Shown here piece by piece: positions 42,400 to 53,039 of a stretch of 64,000 nt of DNA. The notes under the pieces were generated by a model. The model was given only the letters and a program-made list of their open reading frames with translations. It was not told where the DNA came from and searched no databases. This stretch comes from Cyclina sinensis. Its lineage: Eukaryota; Mollusca; Bivalvia; Venerida; Veneridae. The stretch is from contig JAAONU010000014.1 of NCBI GenBank assembly GCA_012932295.1, positions 3,475,063-3,539,062 of the forward strand. The letters run 5' to 3'. The position numbers and the translations under genes were made by a program. Each line of letters begins with the position of its first letter. The first letter of the stretch is position 1.

Positions 42400-45300
42400 A
42401 ACATTCAGAAATTTGACCTTTAAGGTCAAGGTTAAGTTCAGTTTAACTTTCTCTGGAAGTATTGTCTAAAAGGTAGTTATGTCCAAGCATAAAGACACTA
42501 CATCCATTAACAACAAAGATATAGCCAAGTTAAGTAATATCAAGGTCATTTAATGGTCAAGGTACATGTAATACTTGAATTGTTCAAAACGTTTGTTTTA
42601 TTCTCAGTGTTGTTTTGTCCCTGTATAGATCAAATCCGTCCATAAATAACAAAAGTTTGGCTAATTTAGCAAAATGCAATAATTCAAACTTGACTGTAAA
42701 GGTCATTTAAAGGTTAAGGTCATACTTGAATAATTTAGCATGTAGGTTTTGTCATGAGCGTTATTTTGTCCAAGTATTAATAAAAACAAACTAAAAATGA
42801 TTTAATGGCCAATATTAGCAAAATTCAATAATTTAACCTGGATGGTCAGGGTCATTTGAAGGTCAAGGTCACAGTTGAATGATTCAATGTGTCAGTTTTG
42901 TAATGAGTGTTGTTTTGTCCCAGTATACACCAAATCAAACCAAAAAATAACAAAAATTTGGCTAAGCAAAATTCAATAACTTGATCTTAAATGTCAAGGT
43001 CATCTAAAGGTCAAGGTCATACGTATAATAAATTAAAATGTTGGTTTTGTTGTTTTATCAAAGTATCAATCAAATCTATAAATAAACAACAGTTATGACA
43101 ATTTAAGCAAAATACAATAATGGGACCTTGACTGTCAAGGTCATTTTAGGGTAAAGGTCATACCCGAATTATTCAACATGTAAGTTTTGTCAAAAGTGTT
43201 GTTTTGTTCAAGTATGAATCGTGTCTTACCATAAATTACACAGTTATGACCAATCTTAGCAAAATTCAATAATTTGATCTTGCTAGTCATTTTTTAGGTC
43301 AAGGTCAAACTTGAATCAAAATGTCATATATGTCAAAAGTATTGTTTCGTCCAAGTATAAATCAAATTCATCATAAGTGTTGTTTTGTCCAAGTATAAAA
43401 CAAATCCAACCATAAATACTAAAGTTATGGCCAGGTTTACAAAATACAATAATGGGACCTTGAAGGTGAAGGTCATTTATGACTCAAGGTCATATCTGAA
43501 AGAATCAAAATGTCAGATTTGTCATAAGTGTTGTTTTCTACAAGTATGAATCAAATCGATAAATAAATGAGAAAGCTATGACAATTTAAGCAAAATTCAA
43601 TCATCTGACCTTGACGGTCAAGGTCATTTTTAGGTTATGGTCACACCTGAGTTATTCAATATGTCGGTTTTCTCATAATTGTTGTTTTGTCCAAGTATGA
43701 ATCAAAACCAACCATAAACAACAGAGTTATGACAATTTAAGCAAAATTTAATTATTTGACCTTGATGGTCATGGTAATTTTAAGGTTAAGGTCAAACTTG
43801 AATAACTTATCTTGTCAGCTTTGTCATAAGTGTTGTTTTATCCAAGTCTGATTCAAATCCAACCATAAATAACAAAATTATGGCCAGTTTTAACAAAATT
43901 CAATGATTTGACCTTGACTGTCATGGTCATTTAAAGGTCAAGGTCAAACTTGAAATAATCATAATGTCAGATTTGTCATAAGTGTTGTTTAGTCCAAATA
44001 TGAATCAAATCTATAAATAAATGGGAAAGTTATGACAATTTAAGCAAAATTCAATCATCTGACCTTAACGGTCAAGGTCATTTAAAGGTCATGGCCAAAT
44101 CTGAATTATTCAACATGTAAGTTTTGTCATAAGTGTTGTTTTGTCCAAGTTTAAAACAAATCCAACCATAAATACTAAAGTTATCGCCAGCTTTAGCAAA
44201 ATTTTATAATTTGACCTTAAAGGTGAAGGTCATCTATGAGTCAAAGTCATATCTTGAAAGAATCAAAATGTCAGATTTGTCATAAGTGTTGTTTTGTCCA
44301 AGTATGAATCAAATCTATAAATAAATGAGAAAGCTATGACAATTTAAGCAAAATTCAATCATCTGACCTTGACGGTCAAGGTCATTTTTAGGTTATGGTC
44401 ACACCTGAGTTATTCAATATGTCGGTTTTCTCATAATTGTTGTTTTGTCCAAGTATGAATCAAAACCAACCATAAACAACAGAGTTATGACAATTTAAGC
44501 AAAATTTAATTATTTGACCTTGATGGTCATGGTAATTTTAAGGCTAAGGTCAAACTTGAATAACTTATCTTGTCAGCTTTGTCATAAGTGTTGTTTTATC
44601 CAAGTCTGATTCAAATCCAACCATAAATAACAAAATTATGGCCAGTTTTAACAAAATTCAATGATTTGACCTTGACTGTCATGGTCATTTAAAGGTCAAG
44701 GTCAAACTTGAAATAATCATAATGTCGGATTTGTCATAAGTGTTGTTCAGTCCAAATATGAATCAAATCTATGAATAAATCATAAATGAGAAAGTTATGA
44801 CAATTTAAGCAAAATTCAATCATCTGACCTTGACGGTCAAGATCATTTTAAGGTCATGGTCGTATCTGAATTATTCAACATGTTGGTTTTGTCATAAGTG
44901 TTGTTTTGTCCAAGTATAAATCAAATCCAACCATAAATACTAAAGTTATGGACAATTTTAGCAAAATTTAATAATTTGACCTTAAAGGTGAAGGTCATAT
45001 ATGAGTCAAGGTCAAGCTGAGTCTGGTGCACTTGAAGATCTTGTCCAAAGGGTTTTTGTTTCCAAGAATGAAGACAATCCACCTATTAATAATTAAGTTA
45101 TTGCAAATTTTAGCAAAGTTCAATAATTTTACCTTGAAGGTGAATGTCATTTATGAGTCAAGGTCAAGTTTCGTCCAGTCTACTTGAAGATCTTGTCTAA
45201 AGGGTTGTTGTGCCCAAGCATGAAGAGAATCCACCTATTAATAATAAAGTTATGGCCAATTTTAGCAAAATTCAATATTTTGACCATGAAGGTGAAGGTC

Positions 45301-45600
45301 ATTTATGAGTCAAGGTCAAGTTTAGTCTGGTCTACTTGAAGGTCTTGTCCAAAGGGTTGTTGTGTCCAAGCATGAAGAGAATCCACCTACTAAGAATAAA
45401 GTTATGGCCAATTTTAGCAAAATTCAATATTTTGACCTTGAATTTGAAGGTCATCTAAGAGTCAAGGTCAAGTTGAGTCTGGTCATCTTGAAGGAATTGT
45501 CCAAAGGGTTGTTGTGTCTAAGTATGAAGATAAACCATCAAGGAATAAAAAAATTATGATCAATGTTAAAGTTTTCGGACGAGAACGGGAACGGCAACGA
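42400..45600 (+). repeat. 152-bp satellite-like array with 758-bp higher-order period
   Basis: About 20 units; 'gtgttgttttgtccaagtat' recurs at roughly 150-155-bp steps from about 42,609 to 45,506. Each unit also has 'gttatggccaattttagcaa', 'aattcaataatttgaccttga' and 'aaggtcatttaaaggtcaag'. 43,541-44,000 and 44,299-44,760 are nearly identical at an offset of 758 bp, i.e. five units. The 3' end has 'aaagttttcggacgagaacg'. No coding. Confidence 0.88.
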
Positions 45601-46300
45601 CACCATGACTATAGCAATAACTCGAATTTTTTTTAAATCGAGCTTATAAAAATGATAATGTCTAAAAACATGTTTCAATCAATATATAAGTCATCCTAAA
45701 ACATGAGGATAATTACAGTATTTAAATATGAAATTTCACTTGACAAATTAATATTTCAGTCAACTGAATGCGAAAAGAAATGGATTGATACCATATGCAT
45801 GCAATTTCACAGTAAATTCCATCCGTTTTCAATTTCAATTTCTTCAGTGATTTAGAGATTCTCAGAGATTCTCTGCAAAGTTCCTCCATTTTTTCAAGGA
45901 GTCAAAAAGAAAAATGTACATATCGTGTGAACTGTAGCCAAAAACCATTGGCTAAATACCCTAAATTCGACTCTATGAATTTTATAGCCGTAAGAAAATG
46001 AGGTTGACGGTCATACGATTGGTCGGTCAGGTTACTTACATGAAACAGATCTTTTTTTAATGGCCTCGGAAAGTTGCCAAAGATCTCGGAATTATCAAGG
46101 TCACCAAATATTTTCAATATTTTTACAAGGTATATTCAAAGAAAAAAAGGATTAAGAACTTCATAAGGTAATTCTTGAAGTTATACTGTAACTATTTTTT
46201 CATAATTAAGCTTTATTTGTCTGCAATTCATTACAAGAATTTTAAGGTCACAATTTAATTTTCATCTTTCATTTAATAACTTTGATATCAACTAGAACTG
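45601..46300. other. MGA 5' intron, unique part
   Basis: AT-rich, no gene supported. Confidence 0.4.
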
Positions 46301-47650
46301 TGTCCATAGGACACGGATGCCCACACTATGCATAAGTGCTCATAAACAAGAGCATGTATATTCTGTATGTAAGATTTAGGTGGGGAACAATTTTTTTCTG
46401 TAGTTGCAAATGAATTGAGGTGTTTTGTATATTATTAATGCTGTCCTTTTATTTCAAAATTAGATATTTTATACTGAAACAAGGGCTGTCGGATGGACAG
46501 CACGCTTGACTATTCTTAGTGCTTGAAGGTATAATAAAAGCCTGAAATTAAAGATTTTTCAAAGTCTTAAAAGGGGAATAACTAATAAAAATGCTTAACA
46601 GAGTTATGGGCCTTGATGGAATGACACAATCTAGGGCCAAGTTTGAACCAAATATCTGCAGTAGAAAGGGAAGAAATAGTGAAAATGAGAAGCTTGCCCT
46701 AAAACTTTAACCCGATAGCCACGCCGCAAGTACAATAGACCTCCTTATTATTCTTTGAATAGTCGACATAAAAATGTTGTAAATATTTATGTACTATGAG
46801 CAATCACATTAGCGAAGACGAAGAAAGAGACACACAAGTAATTACATGTTGCTGATATTAAAGTAAGCAGGTAAGATTTAAAAAACGTTACACATGAAAG
46901 TTAACTACAGATTAAAGTATAGAAACCCCAGGTGTGTCAGGTCCCGTAAAAAACATTACCCTTCCTTTAATATCATCTACACATTAAGGTTGTTCATCCC
47001 TGAAAGTTTAAGCAAAATCAGTGCCATCCGGTTTATGAGGAGTTGCGTTCACAAATTTTTTTCACTTTATGGTATATAGTGAAAAAATCAACAAAGGGCC
47101 ATAATTCTGTTAAATTTGGTCGCAGCAAAAATTCCTTCCTTTAATATCATCTACACATTAAGGTTGTTCATTCCTGAAAGTTTAACCAAAATCTGCAATC
47201 CGGTTAATGAGGAGTTGTGTTCACAAATTTGACTATATGGTATATAGTGAAAAAATCAACAAAGGGCCATAATTCCGTTAAATTTGGTCGAAGCAAAAAT
47301 TCCTTCCTTTACTATCATCTACACATTAAGGTTGTTCATCCCTGAAAGTTTAAGCAAAAACTGCCATCCGGTTTATGAGGAGTTGCGTTCACAAATTTAT
47401 TTCACTTTACGGTATATAGTGAAAAAATCAACAAAGGGCCATAATTCTGTTAAATTTGGTCGCAGCAAAAATTCCTTCCTTTACTATCATCTACACATTA
47501 AGGTTGTTCATTCCTGAAAGTTTAAGCAAAATCTGCCATCCGGTTTAAGAGGAGTTGCGTTCACAAAATTTCAGGACGTACGTACAGACGTACGGTCGTA
47601 TTATCGTATGGTCGTACGGACTGACGGACAAGTGCAAGGCTATATGCTCC
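46300..47650 (+). repeat. ~170-bp tandem repeat element with GACN tract and terminal hairpin
   Basis: Openings like ACTGTGTCCATAGGACACGG (46,293) and ACAAGGGCTGTCGGATGGAC (46,482). About 3.6 units of ~170 bp from 46,955 to 47,575 ('ctttaatatcatctacacattaaggttgttcat', 'gtgaaaaaatcaacaaagggcca'). Then GGACGTACGTACAGACGTAC and related GTAC/GTCGTA repeats, and a hairpin GCTCCCACTTTGTGGGGGC then ATAAAAA. Confidence 0.75.
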
Positions 47651-49060
47651 CACTTTGTGGGGGCATAAAAAGGATTCAGTGTGTAGAAATCTTCCCTTCT
47701 GTCATCTGTCAGGCAGTTCTTTCTTTTTATTTTTGTATAGGCACAGTATAAAGTTCAAATATATCTACTCAATGCATAATCTTAAATAGGTAGAAAGGAA
47801 TCTCAACTCTTTAAAAAAAAGTACATCGGAAAAATCTATATAATGTATCATATGCTAAAAAAAACAGCCAAACAAACATTTATATCTATACACTAATACT
47901 TGATATACAATGTATATATACACATACATTTCAATGTCTGAGCATAAGCATTACCCTTTTTTGGATTTTGGCCTCTAGGTCTATCTTGATTTCGAAGATT
48001 TTTTCCAAATTTATAAGCTTACATGAAATTAGCATTTATGTCAACTCATTAATCCAAGCCCAAACATATCAAATGCCATTCTGAAATAGTTGAAAAACTT
48101 GCTGTTTCTAGAGATCTAGTTAAACTGAAATTGATTTGACAAACAACTTGAACAATGTTATTAACTTGATAACCATTATGATCTACATAACAAAAAAATC
48201 ATATGTACCCTGAAATCAAAAGTTAGTTCTTATAACTGCAAGTGCCTGCCAACCATTTCCTTGTAATTTAAAAACTTAAGTTTCAAAAGTTTGTAGATCT
48301 ACATGTTTGTAGTCAATAAAACATTTTCGATTTAACTCGATGTTCAATCTCCGATACCTGTATCGAAAAAAACACAAGACTTCTAATAATTTCTTCTTCT
48401 TTTTTTTTTTTTTAGAAAGACCACTTTTTCCAAACACACCATCAAATTGATAAGCTCAGAAACAAACAGAAAGGCAAGGTCATTAACAAATGTGCTAGAT
48501 CTAGATTCTACTGAAATTTATAGGATTCTGATACCAAAATGTTGTTGTTTCTAACATAAATCAACATTTAGATTTTACCTCCTTTCTCCTTTCCCTTCAG
48601 TTCCACAATTAGAGGTCATTTCTTTAATGAACCTTCACAATAACAAACAACATGCCAGTACCGTAAAGCGGGAATTCGCCTTTCCGTATTCGGGAAGATA
48701 ATGTTATTAAAAAGTTTAAAGACTGTTTTCTTTACAAATACTACTTGCTGCGTAAATGAAATACTTGCATTTTTTGCAATAATAAGTTTTCTCAAGAGCG
48801 TCTGTTATATATCTCGCAAATAACAACAATGTTGCAACTACTCTGCAAAAACCCACGACGTGACCATCCGCTAAGCATACCGAATGCCCAATTTTACTAA
48901 AATCATACGACAGCTTACAATTCTTTACGTATTGCAGTTCTCATAAATGTAACACTTTCAAATAGAAAGCAAATGATTTAAGAAACGAATTTCTTAAACT
49001 ATAATGAAAGGGAACCTATTGGTGATCTTAAATAAGCTTGCAAAATTCACCTATTTCTGA
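47651..49060. other. MGA 5' intron next to candidate promoter
   Basis: No gene found. A 17-20-base T run near 48,395-48,415. Confidence 0.4.
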
Positions 49061-49065
49061 CTTAC

Positions 49066-49130
49066 AAAGAATCCGCCATTTTGTGTAAAATGAATATTTA
49101 CGCAAAGAACTCTGGGTACAGAATATTCTC
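49066..49130 (-). other. candidate MGA non-coding first exon (a)
   Basis: On the minus strand an ATGGCGG-containing stretch (ATG at 49079-49077) is followed by a strong donor, TTT|GTAAGTCAG, with the exon ending at 49066. Spliced to the exon at 36310 the ATG would read only six codons before a TAA, so here it would be a small upstream ORF. The upstream limit is a guess, since no TSS can be read. YY1-type ATGGCGG elements typically sit just downstream of a TSS, which supports a promoter here. Confidence 0.35.
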
Positions 49131-49252
49131 CTTGGACACGTGGAGTGTCACATGATCGCAAATCTATAAATAAATAAGTGTTCGATGTTCGCTGAACTGT
49201 ATGAAATACTAATCACTTTCACATTTAATTAAATATTTTAATAGATACTTAC

Positions 49253-49330
49253 ATGATATCACTGCCAACACCACAATTAGATATCTAAGTATTGTGTCGG
49301 TTCAAATGAAGTATGCCTAAATGTAAGTAG
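49253..49330 (-). other. candidate MGA non-coding first exon (b)
   Basis: The minus strand has a perfect-consensus donor, AT|GTAAGTAT, with the exon ending at 49253. It could be an alternative 5' UTR exon to the one ending at 49066. No open frame is supported. The 5' limit is arbitrary. Confidence 0.25.
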
Positions 49331-49366
49331 AAAGGGACACCCCCACTAAAAGTTCGTCTGCTTTCA

Positions 49367-49424
49367 ATGGCGGCACAAAATGGGGTGACTAAACGCATGG
49401 AGCCCCCCAAAAGCAGTGATCGAG
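49367..49424 (+). CDS. candidate plus-strand first exon, MAAQNGVTKRMEPPKSSD
   Basis: An ATG in YY1-type context opens 19 codons and then a donor GATCGAG|GTAGCT. No next coding exon could be joined in frame. If spliced to the 60,249 exon of the NuMA-like gene the frame stops after a few codons, so it would then act as a 5' UTR exon with an upstream ORF. Unproven; could be chance. Confidence 0.25.
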
Positions 49425-50003
49425 GTAGCTAAAACAACGGTAGGTAGGGATCGTTTTTAGTTCGTTATATTTTATTGATAAGACAAAACGAATAAATTCC
49501 AGATAGATTCGGTTTATCAATGACTTAGACTTGCATTTATTAATTGCAGAGGTGAGACACATCCATTTTATTTATAGGCCCACTGCAGGACTAGGTCCGT
49601 CAATCAATTCATATATGGTTCAGTAAGTAGACAGTCATGGGCGTCGCGTAGTTAATTGCGATAGGGGAGCAATTGGAGGAGGAAGTTTCCCCCCTCCTGC
49701 CGGAAAATGTTTGAAAATATGAACACAAATGGTACATTGTTTTTATTTCAACTTCACTCGAACGAATATCGAGTCAGTAGTCAGCGCTACGCATCTGGAT
49801 ACATGTACCCCTGTTACTGTCCACCAGAGTCTTTCAAATAGAATTATATTTGAAAGACCATGTGTCCACCTAAGGATTTCTTGACGTATGAGGAGATGGG
49901 AAAGGTACTCGGGACATGGTGAAAAGTTTGACGTTTTGTAAGACGTTTTGATAGTTGAGACTTCAGTTTTACAGGCAGGATAACCGTTCTTTTTCTGGTT
50001 TGC

Positions 50004-50036
<33 letters not shown>
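50004..50036 (+). repeat. (GT)n microsatellite
   Basis: About 16 uninterrupted GT dinucleotides. Confidence 0.95.
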
Positions 50037-50760
50037 GTTATATGCCCGAAGGGGGCACATTATGTTATGGTCCAGGGCGTCCGTCCGTTAGCAATTTGGT
50101 TTCTGGAGGATAACTTGAGTACTCTTTGGCCTAAAGTCTTTTACCTCGATGTGATTATTGCCCACATTGAGTGGATGACCCCTATTGATTTTGGAGTCAG
50201 TAGCTCAAAGGTCAAGGTCACATAGACCTAAACATTGAAAACCATTTCCGCCATGTAACTGGACAATCATTTCTTATAGAGACTTCAAAATTTACATCAT
50301 GGCTGCACACATTGAGTGGATGACCCTGTACATTTTTGGTCAGTATGTCAAAGGTCAGGGTCACATTGACCTAAATGTTTAGAATCATTTACACTCTGTT
50401 ACTTGATAACCATTTGTCTTAGAGATTTCAAAATTCATGTTTTCACACATCCTTTTGATTCTGGGGTCAGTAGGTCAAAGGTCAAGGTCACAGTGACCTT
50501 AACATTGAAAACCATTTCCGCCGTGTAACTTGACAATCATGATTGCACACATTGAGTGGATGACCCCTATATATTTTGGGATCAGTACGTCAAAGGTCAA
50601 GGTCACAATGACCTAAATGTTTAGAATCGTTTACACTCTGTAACTTGAGAACCATTTTTCATAGAAACTTCAAAATTCATATAATGGTTGCACACATTGA
50701 GTGAATGACCTCTATTGATTTTAGGCATATAAACATAATGTAGAATATAGGTAAAAGTTG
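50037..50760 (-). repeat. dispersed repeat with CAAAGGTCAAGGTCAC units
   Basis: It opens with TATATGCCCGAAGGGGGCAC and CCAGGGCGTCCGTCCGTT, the reverse complement of the tetranucleotide-plus-hairpin ends seen in other elements, so it lies on the minus strand. About three units of ~150-190 bp with 'acacattgagtggatgaccc' and 'gtcaaaggtcaaggtcac..tgacct'. Confidence 0.7.
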
Positions 50761-51028
50761 GGAAAGTAGATGCAGTTGGTTGATTTCCGTCTGCATCATC
50801 TTACCATTTGAACTTCTTCCAAAGCACTTTTTTATCAACTAAACCACTTCCGTGTGAGTTTTGCGTCTAGCCGTTATATGATGCCATGTACATGATAATA
50901 TATTCATTTTTTAATGACGTAATTGTGTTTCTTGCAGATCATGATTTCATAAAACAAATACACCACCCCTTACCAACATGCGAAATTATGGAGGGATTTG
51001 ACAATGTATGAATTTGAGTACATGTACG

Positions 51029-51034
51029 TTTATT
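51029..51034 (-). terminator. polyadenylation signal AATAAA of the GPCR gene
   Basis: TTTATT on the plus strand, i.e. AATAAA about 130 bases after the GPCR stop codon. Confidence 0.55.
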
Positions 51035-51160
51035 ACTTCAGTTAATACATTCAATAAGCTACGTGTACACATAGAGCAAAAAGAATACCGAACAATATCA
51101 ACATTGAAATTGTTACAACATATTACAGAAGAAAAATAGGACAAACTTATGAGACTGGAT

Positions 51161-52996
51161 CTAATACAGTCTCTTGGTAATCTTATCAAAAGTTTTGGTA
51201 ACTGCTGACGTTATGCGATCTGCCCTGTCTTCGACTGACTTCGGTAGGACCGCTTTTGTTGCTTTTAGAAGCTGGCCTCTGATACCCAGTATAATCATAG
51301 GCTTAATACAATATGTAATGTTACCACAAACGAGAGCTAGTGTCAACCAGCCTCCCCACCAGGTGTCACAATACATGTCTATATAAACTATGATAACGAA
51401 TGGTAACCAGCATGCAAGCACTACCCATGATACAATGGTATAAGTTGCTGCTACTTTAAATGTAATGTTCTTATTTAACAAAGTAGACTTTAAAAAATTA
51501 GACAGAGCGCCCTTGCCTTCTCTCTTCTTTCGCCCTGATCTTATTTCGAGGGATTTTCGCTTTCTAGTGTCATTTTCGACGTTTGCACGAGAAGTAGATC
51601 TTGCTGAAGGCGTGCTTGATATTATTCCAGGACCATATGATCCATCGAAACTAACCTCATCGTCGCTTTCTGTCATACATTCATAATTTTTAACAACAGC
51701 ATTGTTCAAAGCATGAAGAGAATCATGGCAACAGTTGGAGTGCGACGCCGCATGGACTCCAAAAGGAAATGTTTCATGCTGACCAAGGTTCGTCGTTGTA
51801 AAGATATGCTTTTCAGACTTAGTTGACATATGAGCGGAAGTTATGTCTTCTAAGCAATTTGCTGTTTCATTTCTCGGTCGAATAACGCCGCTTAGTTCAA
51901 AGCTACTTGCTGAGAACATTGTGGATGGTTTGAAACCTTCATCGAAAGATCTTGTCTGGTCGTCCATACTGACCGTATCCCCGGTCTGAACGGAGCCTCT
52001 TAAAGGATTTCTTTCATACGACCTCGTATGGTCTTCCATGCTAACTGTTATCTCTGATTTAAATCGATTTTGATCGTCAGTTTCGTGCTTTTCAAGTCTA
52101 CGGTATGTTTTTGTCTGGTCCTCTATGCTTATAGTTACCTTTGATTTGAATCTATTTGGTTTCTTAGCAGTTTTGTCCTCTTGACATTCAACGGACGATC
52201 TCGTCTGATCTTCCATTACTATAGTCTCTACCGACTGCGAATGAGATACCTTTTTGTTCTGTGACATAAAACTTTTAAATAGCATACTTGATGCTACGCA
52301 TGTCAGAAAAATCGACAGGAGCACACCTAGGAAAAATACGACATGAATATATGCTTTATGTTCGGACCTGTTGGGTGTGCATTGATATTCGTTTGTCTTG
52401 TACTCATAACCATCATCAAAGCTGACTGGAATCAGAGCTACGACAAGAGAACTTACACAGACACATATGATAATACACGTATGTTGGCATAAGTCAGGAT
52501 GTTTCCGATTCGCTTGAAGGGTTAAGCATGATATAGCGAGACCGACAGACAAAAGTCCAAAGTGAATCAAGAATGTCGTTATGTTGAAAATTCCATTTAT
52601 AGTACAAAAGGCATCAGGAATGTTTTCCGATGCTGAAAACGAAAGGTATGCCTCTGGAGCTAGCACAAACACACCTGAAAGAATATCAGTAGCCATGAAC
52701 TGAGTGATTATCATTTTTATTCCACTATGTTCCTCATTAGCGAACAATTTACAGATTGCTATATTGAAGATTGACCCGAGAATGATCGTCAATAGACAGC
52801 ACGTTCCGAAAATGTACGGAAAGACACCTTTCTCCAACCACATAAGGTACGGTTCACTCAGAATCAAACTTCCAGCTGCATTAAAATTTAAAGATGTGCT
52901 GTTGGCCATAGCACCGACAGAATTGAAATCAGGCAGAAATTCGACCAGCAAACACCAAAAGAATGGTAAAAGAAATCCAAGTGCCATACATATCAT
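51161..52996 (-). CDS. divergent class A (rhodopsin-like) orphan GPCR with long repeat-bearing third intracellular loop
   Basis: Single intact 611-codon frame; an in-frame TGA lies 9 bases upstream of the first ATG. Other starts are possible: residues 1-20 (MICMALGFLLPFFWCLLVEF) could be a signal peptide, while MANSTS at residue 30 would give a classic short N terminus with an N-glycosylation site. Seven hydrophobic segments: TM1 about 60-84 (N78), TM2 94-118 (D104), TM3 131-160 (C131), TM4 174-192, TM5 214-240, TM6 512-541 (CWLP 529-532), TM7 549-571. C131 and C206 can form the usual disulfide. The E/DRY motif is absent (LTLQANR) and NPxxY is altered (NITYCIKP). Loop 3 (about 241-511) holds four copies of TVSMEDQTRS. 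Ligand cannot be predicted. A possible acceptor (CTCACAG) just upstream suggests a non-coding 5' exon. Confidence 0.88.
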   Translation of the reverse strand: MICMALGFLLPFFWCLLVEFLPDFNSVGAMANSTSLNFNAAGSLILSEPYLMWLEKGVFPYIFGTCCLLTIILGSIFNIAICKLFANEEHSGIKMIITQFMATDILSGVFVLAPEAYLSFSASENIPDAFCTINGIFNITTFLIHFGLLSVGLAISCLTLQANRKHPDLCQHTCIIICVCVSSLVVALIPVSFDDGYEYKTNEYQCTPNRSEHKAYIHVVFFLGVLLSIFLTCVASSMLFKSFMSQNKKVSHSQSVETIVMEDQTRSSVECQEDKTAKKPNRFKSKVTISIEDQTKTYRRLEKHETDDQNRFKSEITVSMEDHTRSYERNPLRGSVQTGDTVSMDDQTRSFDEGFKPSTMFSASSFELSGVIRPRNETANCLEDITSAHMSTKSEKHIFTTTNLGQHETFPFGVHAASHSNCCHDSLHALNNAVVKNYECMTESDDEVSFDGSYGPGIISSTPSARSTSRANVENDTRKRKSLEIRSGRKKREGKGALSNFLKSTLLNKNITFKVAATYTIVSWVVLACWLPFVIIVYIDMYCDTWWGGWLTLALVCGNITYCIKPMIILGIRGQLLKATKAVLPKSVEDRADRITSAVTKTFDKITKRLY

Positions 52997-53039
52997 AAAG
53001 AAATCTCATACACGAAGGTACTGTGAGTTATAGTGAAAC

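Larger units (their letters stand above)
49060..49430. promoter_or_regulatory. candidate bidirectional promoter with two ATGGCGG (YY1-type) elements
   Basis: CCGCCATTTTG at 49073-49083 (minus-strand orientation) and AATGGCGGC at 49366-49374 (plus) match the core of YY1 sites that lie at or just after TSSs. Each is followed, in its own direction, by a splice donor (49066 minus; 49424 plus). This would start MGA leftwards and a second transcript rightwards. No TATA box is evident. Confidence 0.4.

Noticed and set aside
42400..45600. CRISPR-like array
   Set aside because: Units are ~152 bp, diverged, in a eukaryotic intron with no spacer pattern.
45902..46117. Minus-strand 71-codon frame as a possible upstream MGA exon
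   Set aside because: No T-box or MGA similarity and no fitting splice phases.
49979..50060. Minus-strand frame encoding a THTHTH run
   Set aside because: It is the (GT)n microsatellite read as protein.
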